Origin: Entamoeba invadens IP1
Lineage: Eukaryota; Evosea; Mastigamoebida; Endamoebidae
NCBI RefSeq assembly: GCF_000330505.1
Contig: NW_004191902.1
Span: 1-27,894, forward strand
Direction: 5' to 3'
Length of the DNA stretch: 27,894 nt
Below are positions 9,033 to 18,678 of the stretch, piece after piece. The position numbers were made by a program, and so were the translations under genes. A model generated the notes under the pieces. It made no database searches and was not told the origin of the DNA. It saw only the letters and a program-made list of their open reading frames with translations. How positions within the stretch are numbered: position 1 is the first letter of the stretch; each line of letters starts with the position of its first letter.

Positions 9033-10607
9033 TTATTTTGAAGTCATTTTAATATACCCATTCGTGTAAAACTCGATTGATGAAGTAATTTTAAGTGGTA
9101 CATTAAAAGTGGCACATTTGTGCAGTAGAAGTGTTTTTGTTGTAACGTTTGAAGTGGAAGTGACATTCACATCTTTAACATTAATCTCAATTCTGTTCCA
9201 AGTTTGTGGAGTTGAAATTTCATTCATTTGTGATGAGAGAATTTGAAGAGTCAAAGTATTTTGTGTGTTGTTGTTAAAGCAGTCCCCTCGATTCACTCCA
9301 TCATACCCTTTTGGATCCCATATACCATTTTCAGTGTAATTACATAGACACATGTTATATTCACTTTTAGTTAAATACACTCGTTTCCCACATTTAGACA
9401 AAAGTGACGTCTTAACTTCAGAAAAATCTCCATCCAAAGCAAACAATATTTTGTTTGTTAAATTTGTTTCAGATATTATTATTTGTGTGTTAATTACGAG
9501 ATTTTTTTTGAAGTAAAATTTCCCAATTGAAGTGATTTTCAAAGTTGATATATTACAATTTAAATTAAATATAATATTTTCATTTTCTAATATTTCTAAA
9601 GTGTCAAAATTAATTGTATTCTCGTGGGTTTCTAAACCATTTAATATGTATTTTCTATTGGGTTTAAATATTATTGAGAACCATTGAGTAACATTTACAT
9701 AAATGTTAATATTTTCACTTTCACTTTTATTCTCGCCAATCGTTGTTAAATTTAAATCAAATAATGAACTGTTGTATCTACAATCCGGGAATGTATTTAC
9801 ATTATCCAATGTTATATTTTCATTCTCTGCATTACAATAACAAGTCGTATTAATTAAATTTGCGTATACATTAATTTCTGTTTTACCAAAATATAAAATT
9901 CTGTTATACCCATTTCGTTCACATACCGATCTTACATAAAAAACTGTTTTTAAAGATTCAAATGTCACATTTTCTTCTTTTGATTTTCCAGTAAATAAAT
10001 ATCTCCCATTAGTATATGGATCACCAACTAACTGAGATGTTTTAAATTGAAAAGTGACGGATTGTATCACGTTACCATCAATGAACAAATAAGCTATTTG
10101 TGTTATTGTTCTATAAAACTCAATCCAGAATCTTTGGTCAATATCTGAAAATAATACAATGCTTTGACTTTTTAACTGAATTGTTGGTCTCCATTTTTCG
10201 CCAATTGTTGTCCGACAAGAGTTTTCATTATTAAAACAACCAAAGGAAATAAAAAAATTTTCTGGTCGACCGCTGTCTACAAAATAAATTCTAACATTTT
10301 CATTTTTTTCTTGAATATATAATGCTTTTAAATTATTTGAATTTTGAAATGAAAATAATAAAATTGTATATTCATCCGTTTCGTTATCACGTAAAATCAT
10401 TGTTTGAATAGAACAACACGTTTCTCTAAATGTAAAATTGTAATAATCATTATCGTCATCATCGTAATAATATTTTACTGTCCAACCACTTTTTTTACAT
10501 GAATTTTTATTTTTGTCCAAACTAATTACTCCATTCTCTTCGCACCAAGAAATTGAATAACCAATAGACATGAAAAACAGTATAAAACATGACAACGTAT
10601 TCTTCAT
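9033..10607 (-). CDS. N-terminal secreted segment of the TMK (524 codons)
   Basis: The start at 10607 is preferred over the longer frame from 10709, because MKNTLSCFILFFMSIGYS is a good signal peptide while the 34 residues before it are Ile/Tyr-rich and look like translated upstream DNA. The mature part is rich in Asn, with more than ten N-x-S/T sites. It contains scattered Cys (CEENG, CKKSG, CYCNAEN, CLCNYTENG) and repeated strand-like units, consistent with a beta-solenoid ligand-binding ectodomain. It ends at TAA 9033. If the stop is real and the gene expressed, the product would be a secreted decoy-like ectodomain lacking the anchor and kinase; that is inference. Confidence 0.75.
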   Translation of the reverse strand: MKNTLSCFILFFMSIGYSISWCEENGVISLDKNKNSCKKSGWTVKYYYDDDDNDYYNFTFRETCCSIQTMILRDNETDEYTILLFSFQNSNNLKALYIQEKNENVRIYFVDSGRPENFFISFGCFNNENSCRTTIGEKWRPTIQLKSQSIVLFSDIDQRFWIEFYRTITQIAYLFIDGNVIQSVTFQFKTSQLVGDPYTNGRYLFTGKSKEENVTFESLKTVFYVRSVCERNGYNRILYFGKTEINVYANLINTTCYCNAENENITLDNVNTFPDCRYNSSLFDLNLTTIGENKSESENINIYVNVTQWFSIIFKPNRKYILNGLETHENTINFDTLEILENENIIFNLNCNISTLKITSIGKFYFKKNLVINTQIIISETNLTNKILFALDGDFSEVKTSLLSKCGKRVYLTKSEYNMCLCNYTENGIWDPKGYDGVNRGDCFNNNTQNTLTLQILSSQMNEISTPQTWNRIEINVKDVNVTSTSNVTTKTLLLHKCATFNVPLKITSSIEFYTNGYIKMTSK

Positions 10608-12228
10608 TGTAATATAAAATAATATATTAAAGTACTTTTCAAAACAATAATAAAAAACAGACAAATATCTTTCATTGCTAATCAGAATAATTGTTTTTTG
10701 ATAAAACAATGTTAAGTGTTTTGATATTTTAATAACTGAAAATATGTATTAAATATTAACAGTAATTTTAGAACTATAGTTTTAAATAATATTCAACAAT
10801 AAAAATTTAACAAATTGTGTTTGTGGGTAAAAAATTATATTTAAAAAATACAATGAAAATATTGAAATGTTATTATTGATGTTTTTAAACATTTAGTATA
10901 TTTTTGGGTATCATTTAAATTTTGATAATAAATTTAAATAACTTGAAATATACAACAATTTTATCAATATATTATTTTGATATATAAATATAAAATTTTT
11001 AATTTATTGTTATTATTAAAAATGTTTACAAAAAAATAAATAACATTTAAATAATTAGGAACAAATAAAATATACTATTGTTATAAATGTTATATTTTAA
11101 AAAAACATTTCAAATTGAAGAATTGTTTTAAATGTTTTCAAAAGTGTTAATTATTTGTAATTTATGTTTAAAGAAAAGTTATTCTAAAAACCTTACAACT
11201 ATGACGTGTCAGTGCATCTTTGTTTATAGTATAATTATAATAAAACAATTATATGTTTATATGAATCAAAACAAGAAAACATAAACAAATTAATTTAAAA
11301 CTATACTTCAATTAAAATACAATAACAAAACTATAACGATAGTTACACAATCCTTCACAATCGGTTTTTTGTTGAACCATGTAATTAAATTAATTATTTA
11401 ATTATAGGGGCGTGACAAAAAATATTTTTTTATGTTCAATTTTTTAGCTTTGATTTTTTGGTCGTTAAGGCAGATCTTTTAAAAAAATCTCGAGATTTTG
11501 TAGATCGAAATTAGTTGTAAAAAAAACAATTAAAGCAAAGTATGTTTTTGGGTTAAAAACGGGCAAACATCAAATATTTTGTTAACGGTTGCCCACCCTA
11601 ATAAAAACGTTATTATCACAATCACCTTCATAAGGTTAACCGATTAAAATAAACGAGACGCAAAAAAAGAGTTAAAAAAAATAAAATTGAAATTTTGGTT
11701 ATTGTTTTTGTTTAGATAAAATGTGTAAAAATATTTTGAGATTTTTTTAAATTAAATAACTCACAATTCTTTTGCAAACACATTGTAATAAGTTTTTTCT
11801 ACTCATTACCAGTGTTTGGGAAAAAAGTGGTCGATTATGTTTCAGATCTAAAGCTAAAATCGTATTAGAATAGTTGTAAAAACCTGGTGTCTGATCTCTC
11901 GCTGTTATGTGAAAACTGCTGAAAGATGCCTTTTTATACAATAGCAAATTTATATGTAAATTATTTTTAGATTTTTTTCTCATTTTTATATTTATAGAAA
12001 AAAAAACGCAATTTTTTGAATCTCGTGCATTTTGCAAAAGAAAAAAAATACCATTGGCCGGTTAAGCAAAGAATTAATACATTTCATACACAGAGAAAGT
12101 GGATATTATTACAAAAAAAACAATAATAAATAGTTTTTATCATAATGTACCATAATTAAAGAGTAATGAAAGGGTATTTTTTGGATTTCAATTATCTCAA
12201 ATATTTTATTTTTCAAAAAACTATGTGT
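10608..12228. other. AT-rich intergenic region upstream of the TMK
   Basis: No recognisable gene or clear Entamoeba core promoter. A 96-codon reverse frame (11747-12037), with a less biased part reading ARDQTPGFYNYSNTILALDL, could be a small or decayed gene but matches nothing I know. At 11918-11934 lies GCTGAAAGATGCCTTTT, 16 bases of which recur at 16515-16530 on the far side of the pseudogene block. Confidence 0.5.
11747..12037 (-). CDS. Small ORF, hypothetical (96 aa)
   Basis: The frame runs from ATG 12037 to TAA 11747. The N-terminal 45 residues are Lys/Asn/Leu-rich as in spacer DNA; the C-terminal half is more protein-like (TARDQTPGFYNYSNT, LKHNRPLFSQTL, LLQCVCKRIV). No signal peptide, membrane span or known motif. 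It could be chance, or the tail of a decayed gene. Confidence 0.2.
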   Translation of the reverse strand: MQNARDSKNCVFFSINIKMRKKSKNNLHINLLLYKKASFSSFHITARDQTPGFYNYSNTILALDLKHNRPLFSQTLVMSRKNLLQCVCKRIVSYLI

Positions 12229-12258
12229 GTTGAAGTAATGCAAAGGCATTACTTCAAC
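12229..12258. repeat. Perfect 13-bp hairpin
   Basis: GTTGAAGTAATGC (12229-12241) and GCATTACTTCAAC (12246-12258) are exact reverse complements around a 4-base loop AAAG. It sits at the outer end of the alcohol dehydrogenase fragment. Half of the stem may derive from the dehydrogenase sequence and the other half from templated inverted copying at a break. Confidence 0.8.
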
Positions 12259-12826
12259 TTCCTCGGCGTAGTCCTAGATTTCAACTTGACCAGTTGTGCA
12301 AATTGCTTATATTACTGGTCTGCAACATACAAATTGTACTTTGGACACATTGCCAACTTTTTTTTGGGACAACACCATTGTATCAAATAACATGTGGTAA
12401 CAACACTGCAACACGTCGATTATATGGAAAATGGAAAGCGGCTCCTATTTTGTGAACCATTGAGTGAACAATCTCAAGGAACGCGAAAACAATGGCCATG
12501 CCAATGGTAGCTGCATTGTGTATCTTTTATATTGCAACAAAACCCCGTTGAATAATGACCAAGTTGTCAAGACTAATTTGACTTCTTCTTTAGCATGACC
12601 ATCTTTGTACTCATTTGCCATAACTGGGAAATAAGCTACAACCACATGAACCAACAAATCGATACCACAGTCTGCCAGAGCTCTTTTTGTTTATGAAGCA
12701 CAGAACATTGGGTCGATGATAGCAACTGATGGAATCAATGAATAATCTGCAAGTGGGCACTTCTTGTTAGTCTCAAATTTTGAGGTGACAACAAATCGAG
12801 TGAATTCAGATGCCATGCCAGTAGTC
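12240..12826 (-). pseudogene. ADH2: Fragment of AdhE-type bifunctional alcohol dehydrogenase (iron-ADH domain)
   Basis: The reverse strand reads as the central iron-dependent alcohol dehydrogenase domain. In order: TTGMASEFTRFVV (compare SGTGSEVTRF), KCPLADYSLIPSVAIIDPMF, ADCGIDLLVH...YFPVMANEY, a frameshift near 12545, then KIHNAATIGMAIVFAFLEIV, HSMVHKIGAAFHFPY and VAVLLPHVI-stop-YNG, then a second shift and PKYNLYVADQ, FAQLVKLKSRTT. In Entamoeba the intact enzyme (about 870 aa) converts acetyl-CoA to ethanol. Asp and His of the first metal site (GID...VH) and His of HSMVH persist. The His of the IPHG metal site is Tyr here, and stops and frameshifts abound, so it is inactive. Only about 190 codons remain. 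The upstream end meets the myosin fragment head-to-head at 12811-12826. Confidence 0.85.
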
Positions 12827-15800
12827 AAGGATCTCATGAAACAAATTTGTGAGAAAGATGGCAAGAGTGTACACTGAAGAATTCAAGTTTGGTAAGAACT
12901 AGATTTTCTTCAAGATTTGTGTTCTTGCTGAGATTGAAGAGATTAGAGAAAACAGAATCACTGAAATTGTTGGTGGTCTTCATGTGTGTGCAAAAACCAT
13001 CGCACAAAGAAAGCTTATTGAGCAGAAACACAATGAACAGATTGCTATTATTGTCATTTAAGACACCATCCACACTTGGTACCAATTCAGAAATTGGGTC
13101 TGGTTTAGATTGTTCCAAAAGGTCCGACCAACACTTAAGAGAAGAAGATTTGATGAGTGTTAACTCGCAACTAAGGACAAAAAAATTGAAGCTTTTAAGA
13201 AGAAGCTTGCTGAAGAAATTGCAAAGAGAGAAGCCGCTGAAAAGGCACTCGCTGAGATGAAAATCAAGAAGGTCGACTTGGAAGCTTTGGTCCAAAAGCT
13301 CAAAGACGAAATTGAAGAACTTAAAGAAGATATTGAGTCGAAGAAGATAGCACTTGATGAGGCTGATATAAAGTCACGAGAAGACCAAGAACACATTGAA
13401 GAACTCCAAGGTGATATTAAGAGAGGAAAGGAAGACTTGAGCAAGTTAACCACTGAGTACAAGAAACTTGAAGCTGATAAGCAAAGACTTTAAGATGGAA
13501 TTACTGAACATAAAGTGACTATTGTTAAGAAGGATAGTGTCATCACTGAGTTGAACAAAAACATTGAAGATAAGGAAGGCGAAATTTCTGACTTAAAGAA
13601 GAAACTTGAAGCTAAAGAAGACAATTCAAAGGATCTTGAGACACAATTACGCGTGAAGGAAGACAACATTGCTGATTTGGAGAAACACGTCAAGATGTTG
13701 CAAAACACAATTTCTGATGTCAACGCACAGAATGAAGACACTGGCTCTGTTTGAATGATCTTGCCAATACCAATAATAATTTGAATAAGACTCAATTGGC
13801 TCTTGACGATGCTGAGAAGAAACTCGACCAACAAGTTGCTCCGAACAAGAATGTCTCAGACGATAGAGATGGGTATAACCAACAATTGCAAGCAGAGAAG
13901 ACCAAGACCACTGCTTTGACCTCAGCAAGAATGCAGATGATAAGAATATTTTTGCTTTGAACTCAGAGAAAAACGAATTACAAGATAAAAATAGAAAATT
14001 TGTTGAGTTGACAAAGAGAATTGAAGACGGTCTGAATGACTCTGATATGTTGAAAGCACAGAAGGCCGACTACGAAAAATCCAAGTTTTGAAAAATGATA
14101 TGGAGAAGACTGAAAAGGACTTGGCTGGTGCTAAATCGAATATGCACCAAAAAGACGTTGAAAGCAATAACTTGAACGAACAACTTGCCTAAACTGCTGA
14201 TAACGAAGACAAGCTTGAAATTGATGCCAAGAACACGAATAAAAAAAGATGCTTAAAAGAAGCAACTGACTCAATTGAAAGCTGACAATGACAATTTGAC
14301 TAAAGCCAAATCTGTTGTCGATGCCAAATTGAAAGACGATGAAAGAGAAAAAGCTGCTCTTAACGAAGAAGTTGAAAGCAGAAAACAATGAAATTAAAGA
14401 GAAGGTGAAGAATTTGGCGAATGACAGAGACCAACTTTCTTCTGAAAAGAAGAAGCTTCAAGACAAATATGACCAACTCAATAACTTAGTCTCTGGACAC
14501 GAAGATGAGACCAACAACTTGAATGGTTCAATCAAAAAGTTACAAAGAGACTTAGAAGCAAACAACACTGAGTTGACTGAATTGAGAGACAGAACGGCTA
14601 AAGACAAGAAGAAAATAGTAGATTTGGAACAAAAAGTGCAAGACCTTGAAGATAGACAAGTTGGGACTTCAAATATCGACCAAACTGAGGTCATCAAGAG
14701 AGACAACCAAATTGCTGATTTGGAAAAGGCAGTTGCTGCGTTGAAAGATCAGAACACTCAACTTGATGCTGTTAAAAAGGATATAAAAAGTGGTCAATTG
14801 AAGACGCTTTGAATATTGAGAATAATGAATCACAGATTAATGCACTTGAAGCACAAAAGAAGATGGCTTTGGACGACAAAGCAGAGGCTGAGAAGACTGC
14901 CGCGGACCAATCTGATAAAAGAAAGAAGATGGAAGACTAAGTTAAAGCACTCAATGCACAAGTCTCATCACTTAAAGTCCAAGTCAGTGCACCAGCTTCT
15001 GTTGCTCAAGAAGAAGAGAAGAACATGTTGAATGCAAGATTTTCAAGCCCAATTAGATGAAGAAAGACAGAAGGCTTATAGTGCAGATGCTGCAAGAAAG
15101 GCTTCTGAGAGCAAATTGCAGAAAGTCCAATTCAACTTAGATGAAGCAAATAACACTAAAGAGAAGCCGAACTAAAAAGTGAATAAATTGACAGTACAAG
15201 TTGATCAACTCACCGACGAGAAGAAGAAGAAGAATGAAAAGGATTTGGAGGAAATGGACAAAATGATCAACGACTTGAATGCCGAAGTTGACAAGGCACA
15301 CAAACAACTTGACACTGCAAATGATGACAGAGATGGCAATGAAACAATGAAACAGAAATACAAAGACGAACTGATGAGTGTTAGAACTGAACTTGATCAA
15401 GAATAAAAAGACCATGCCAAGACCCAATCGATTAAAGGAAAGTACAAGAAGGATATCGCTGAAATCACAGTCAGAGCTGAAACCCTTGAGAAGAACGTCC
15501 AGATGGTTGAACAAGGTCAAGACTATGAGAAATTAAAAGGCCGCTTCAGAAGAATTGATGAGAACAAAGACGGAACTCGACGAGAAACAAGACGAATGCG
15601 ACAAACTTGAAGATGATATGTCTGAGATGAAGACTAAATTGGAAGCTCTTGAACAAGCTGCTAAGACTTATAAACAGTCGAAGAACACCTATGAGAAGAA
15701 ATTGACTGAGTTGAATGAGCAACTTGGTCTTTAAAGAATAACTGCCCAATAGACTAAAACCCAGAAGAAGAAATATGCAGACAAACTCAGAGAAGTGATG

Positions 15801-16390
15801 GAGAACGAAAACGAATTTGGTGAATATAAGGAACAAGCTGAGAAGTCTATCAACTCGTTGACTGCTCAAAAGGCTGATTTACAGAAGGAACTTGAGAAAG
15901 AAAGAGCAATGAAACAAGAGGCTGATAAAGAAACTCAAAAACTTAGAGCTAAAGTCACTGATTCAGAAGCTAAATTGGCAGACGCTAGTGCTACTGGAGC
16001 TTCTTTTGCTAAATTGAAAGCGAAATATGAAACAGAATTGGAAGGAATCGAAACAGAAAAGGAAGAAGCACAAAACGCAGCTGATAAAGCTAAGAAACAA
16101 GCTAAACAGTATGCCAGAAATGTTGAAGAGGCCGAGAGAAAGCTTGCAGAATTTGAACAGAAAGAGTCTACTTTCAACACTCAAATTGGTAAGACACAAG
16201 CAGATATGAAGAAGACACAACAATCAGTCAGAGACGGCCAATTGAGAATTGTTGAGTTGGAAGACATATCAGAAAATTTGGTGAAGATCTGAACAACAAA
16301 CAACTTGAAATTGATCGGGTGAGTGCAATTACTTTTGAAGACCAAGAACAATTCGATTCAAGTAAAACACGAAAAGACAAGGATAAATAA
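12811..16390 (+). pseudogene. mhcA: Myosin II heavy chain pseudogene (neck and full tail)
   Basis: The forward strand reads as the end of a myosin motor and its rod: DAMPVVKDLMKQICEKDGKS, then after a frameshift VYTEEFKFGK-N-stop-IFFKICVLAEIEEIRE (converter/lever), an IQ-like segment QRKLIEQKHNEQ, and WYQFRNWVWFRLFQKVRPTL, the classic S1/S2 junction. About 1,050 codons of heptad-repeat coiled coil follow, ending RVSAITFEDQEQF and a Lys/Asp-rich tip before TAA 16388-16390. The motor domain is missing. At least ten in-frame stops (12900, 13059, 13161, 13491, 14190, 14938, 15173, 15404, 15732, 15750) and about ten frameshifts break it, with open pieces of up to 165 codons (for example 14339-14812 and 15795-16292). 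Myosin II forms bipolar filaments in motility and cytokinesis; this copy cannot. TAATTATT directly after the stop resembles the native 3' processing signal, so it probably arose by DNA duplication and truncation. Confidence 0.9.
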
Positions 16391-17009
16391 TTATTATATT
16401 TTTGTTATAATTTTTATTAATTAAAATCTAGTTTAAATACAAGAGTATAGTTATTTAAAATATGATATTTTTATTATTTTTTATAGTTTAATTTCAACTA
16501 GATGCCTCGAGTCTCTGAAAGATGCCTTTTCAAATAATTTTCATTGAGTGATGGAGATATCCAATGACAAAAAAGATTGTGATGTTTTATTTTTAATAAG
16601 GAATTAGAGTTTTTATCACAAATTCATACAAATTGATAAAGTCATATTTACTTTATCAGTAGAACCCAAAAATACATTAAAAAGTAGTGATTCATCTTAA
16701 CAACATCACTGATGTTTTTATTTATTTAAAATAGTCAATTTACTATATATATATACTGTCAATTGTAATATTCTAATTATGTGATAAAGTCTATTGATCT
16801 TTTCTTAGTTTGTTGTTTCAAAAAATAAATTGTGTTAACAAACTATTAAATTATAATTAATTATATCAACATTTGTGCTATTTGTTTTTAGATGAAAAAT
16901 ATTTATTATAATTTGATTTTAATATAATCATATAATTTGTAGTTTGAGAAAACCCATAATAAATAAAAATACCAAACTACTTTTCTATTAATATACTTCA
17001 AAAAGATAC
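16391..17009. other. AT-rich spacer after the myosin pseudogene
   Basis: No gene seen. It includes a 16-base match (CTGAAAGATGCCTTTT, 16515-16530) to 11919-11934 and a hairpin at 16635-16657 (GATAAAGT / ACTTTATC, 7-base loop). Confidence 0.5.
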
Positions 17010-17230
17010 AACGGGACACAAAGAGTAGATATGCCGCAACTGTCGGAACTTGTTGTTCCGGCGAGTTGCGGCGTCGTGAATCCATCTCCGGAAGATACTA
17101 GACATAAAAGAGGAGATGCCTGAAAAATAAACATTTAAGATATCCTAATCGAGTGTTCGTTCCAGTGTTAGGTTTGAAGGGTAAAATCCATTTTCTTTCT
17201 GTCTGTCCTGCCCTTCAAAAAGGACAGATT
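17010..17230. other. GC-rich island with strong hairpins (ncRNA candidate or decayed coding DNA)
   Basis: This is the most GC-rich stretch of the spacers. Hairpin 1: GCCGCAACT (17033-17041) with AGTTGCGGC (17064-17072) and, inside it, CGGAAC (17044-17049) with GTTCCG (17055-17060) around a TTGTT loop. Hairpin 2: ATCTCC (17084-17089) with GGAGAT (17112-17117). Hairpin 3: TCTGTCCT (17202-17209) with AGGACAGA (17221-17228). The loop of hairpin 3 (CCCTTCAAA, 17211-17219) can alternatively pair with TTTGAAGGG (17173-17181). Short protein-like frames exist too: from ATG 17031 (30 codons, MPQLSELVVPASCG...), an ATG-less frame 17108-17320, and a third frame ending near 17313. A decayed gene therefore cannot be excluded. 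It matches no snRNA, SRP, RNase P or tRNA that I know. Confidence 0.4.
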
Positions 17231-17343
17231 TTGTTAAAACTGTGTACATTAATTCAAGTTGTGGTGACTTGGAAAATTACAAATATGACATTTATGGAGT
17301 CAACGTGTTGCAAAATTTGAATTAAAATAAAGGTGACAAAAAA

Positions 17344-18289
17344 TCATTTAAGTTGGTAGACAACAACACTCTTTGGAGTAAAATTGTAATTATCAGTCAA
17401 CTCGTTTTGTTTAAAGGTGAAAGTTTTTGCAATGACTTTCATCAATGCCATTTTTGTACACATACATATCATCATAACCAAATGAAAATAGACATGAATA
17501 GTTTTGAGAAAATAGCCAAAATTCAAAATTCGTGTTATTTCCACTCTTACCAAACTTTTTTGGATTCAAAGTGCCACTTCTCACAAGTGAAAAAATGTAA
17601 GAACTGCCGCTGTTGATATATTTGTCAACTGCATTGATATTTCCAGTGTACACGCCATTAAACTTGTTGTGATTTGTGTCTTCCACCAAAAAGCACAAGT
17701 TGCTTTTGTTCATTACTTTTTTATCAAAAACTGAGGTTCCTGTTGACCAGTCGTCTTTGTTAGAGTCAAACACAACACTTGCAATCTTCATTCCTGTCAA
17801 CTTCTCAAGACTAGCTTTCTTTTTCTCTTCTTCTTCATCGTGTTGTTTCTTTGAATTGATGTATTTTTCCGATTTCATAATTTGATCAATTTTATTGTTT
17901 TTTGCTTGTCTGATTCTGTCTATTTCATCTTCATGTGGTTTTGTGTCCATTTGGCACTTCTCCTCGTAAAGTGCAAAATTTACATTATATATCTCATACG
18001 ACTTATCATTGTCACTCTGTATTGAATATAGACTTATATCACTTTTGATTTTGTTTGACGCGTTATCCAAATCGGTGACGATTGTGTTGAGTGAAGTTGT
18101 GATGTTCTTCTTTCTATCAAACACCTCATCAAGTCTGTCGAAGTGTCCCTCTGCATTTTCAATGCGTTGATCAATGTCGAGTGACTTGTCGTCAACAAAG
18201 TTGTATTCCTTTTTAGAATTGATGAGGTCTGACACCGCCTTTGCTGCGTTAGTGCAGAGTGTTGAGAGTGCAATTAACTCGTTTTCCAT
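17344..18289 (-). pseudogene. TLDc-domain protein with C-terminal frameshift
   Basis: The reverse-strand frame from 18331 to 17411 is open; the second ATG at 18289 (MENELIALSTLC) is the likelier start because the 14 residues before it look like AT-rich leader. Residues about 1-165 are a coiled-coil, charged region with Lys/Glu clusters (HDEEEEKKKASLEKL). Residues 165-290 are a TLDc-like domain of the kind expanded in Entamoeba: IASVVFDSNKDDW, KVMNKSNLCFLVED, YIFSLVRSG, FEFWLFSQN, FSFGYDDMYVYKNG. The frame then ends prematurely at 17411, while the neighbouring frame continues FTFKQNELTDNYNF and TPKSVVVYQLK to TGA 17344, a plausible family C-terminus. Removing one A from the A5 run near 17435 joins them. 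TLDc proteins are linked to oxidative-stress and vacuolar ATPase functions in other eukaryotes; the role here is unknown. A sequencing error would make the gene intact. Confidence 0.7.
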
Positions 18290-18678
18290 GTATGTTAATA
18301 GAGTTTTTATATTTAATTTTATAAATCTCATTTAAAATGATCATTATTTCATTCAAAATGATTTTTTTCCAATCAAAAACAAAAAACAAAAATATTCAAA
18401 CTTATATAATATGATTTTAATTGAGATAAAAGATATTCAAAATTTGTAATTAAACCCAAAATCACGGAATTGCAGGATGAAAAATAATTACTTGACAAAG
18501 AATTAATTGATTGAAAGAAAAAATGATTAACCAAAATGCCCAAATAATGATTTTTATTAGTTTTTTAGGTTTATTTTTTCAGGGAATTACCACTCATTCT
18601 ATTTTTATAATTAGAAATTAGTTGACAAAGACTAAAAACAGCGTTTTATTTTTTCCAAAAACAAAAATGAAACTGAAC
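18290..18678. other. AT-rich intergenic region
   Basis: This lies between the TLDc gene start and the 3' end of the next reverse-strand gene, so it should hold the TLDc promoter. No canonical Entamoeba TATA-like or GAAC element was identified with confidence. Confidence 0.4.

Larger units (their letters stand above)
5488..10607 (-). pseudogene. Transmembrane receptor kinase (TMK type), interrupted by one stop and one frameshift
   Basis: Three abutting reverse-strand frames together make one large receptor kinase. It has a signal peptide (MKNTLSCFILFFMSIGYS, ATG at 10607), an Asn-rich extracellular region with many N-glycosylation sites, Cys-rich CxxC repeats, one membrane span, and a cytoplasmic kinase of the tyrosine-kinase-like group. 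Entamoeba genomes encode large families of such TMKs, thought to sense surface ligands. Two lesions are seen. The first is a TAA at 9035-9033, after which the same frame stays open to 8183. The second is a one-base loss near 8181-8187: with one extra base after the Cys codon the CxxC spacing (Cys-x-Thr-Cys-Pro) is restored. A downstream TAATT near the final TGA (5488) matches the Entamoeba polyadenylation motif. Sequencing error at either site is possible; otherwise this is a young pseudogene. Confidence 0.8.

Noticed and set aside
12166..12390. Forward frame near 12240 as part of the myosin motor domain (LDQLCK-like words)
   Set aside because: The reverse strand of the same stretch reads as alcohol dehydrogenase over ~190 codons in family order (VAVLLPHVI, PKYNLYVAD), which is far stronger.
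12900..15752. Reassigned genetic code (TAA/TAG read as Gln)
   Set aside because: The stops fit Gln positions, but long frames such as the 899-codon kinase piece use only CAA/CAG and contain no internal TAA/TAG, and the myosin also has about ten frameshifts, which a code change cannot explain.
12834..16223. Many Ser/Leu/Phe-rich reverse ORFs within the myosin region
   Set aside because: They are antisense readings of Glu/Lys-rich coiled-coil codons (TTC/CTT-rich complements), not genes.
17173..17228. H-type pseudoknot
   Set aside because: The two stems interleave correctly but only one base links them across a 9-bp stem, which is too short; mutually exclusive hairpins are more reasonable.
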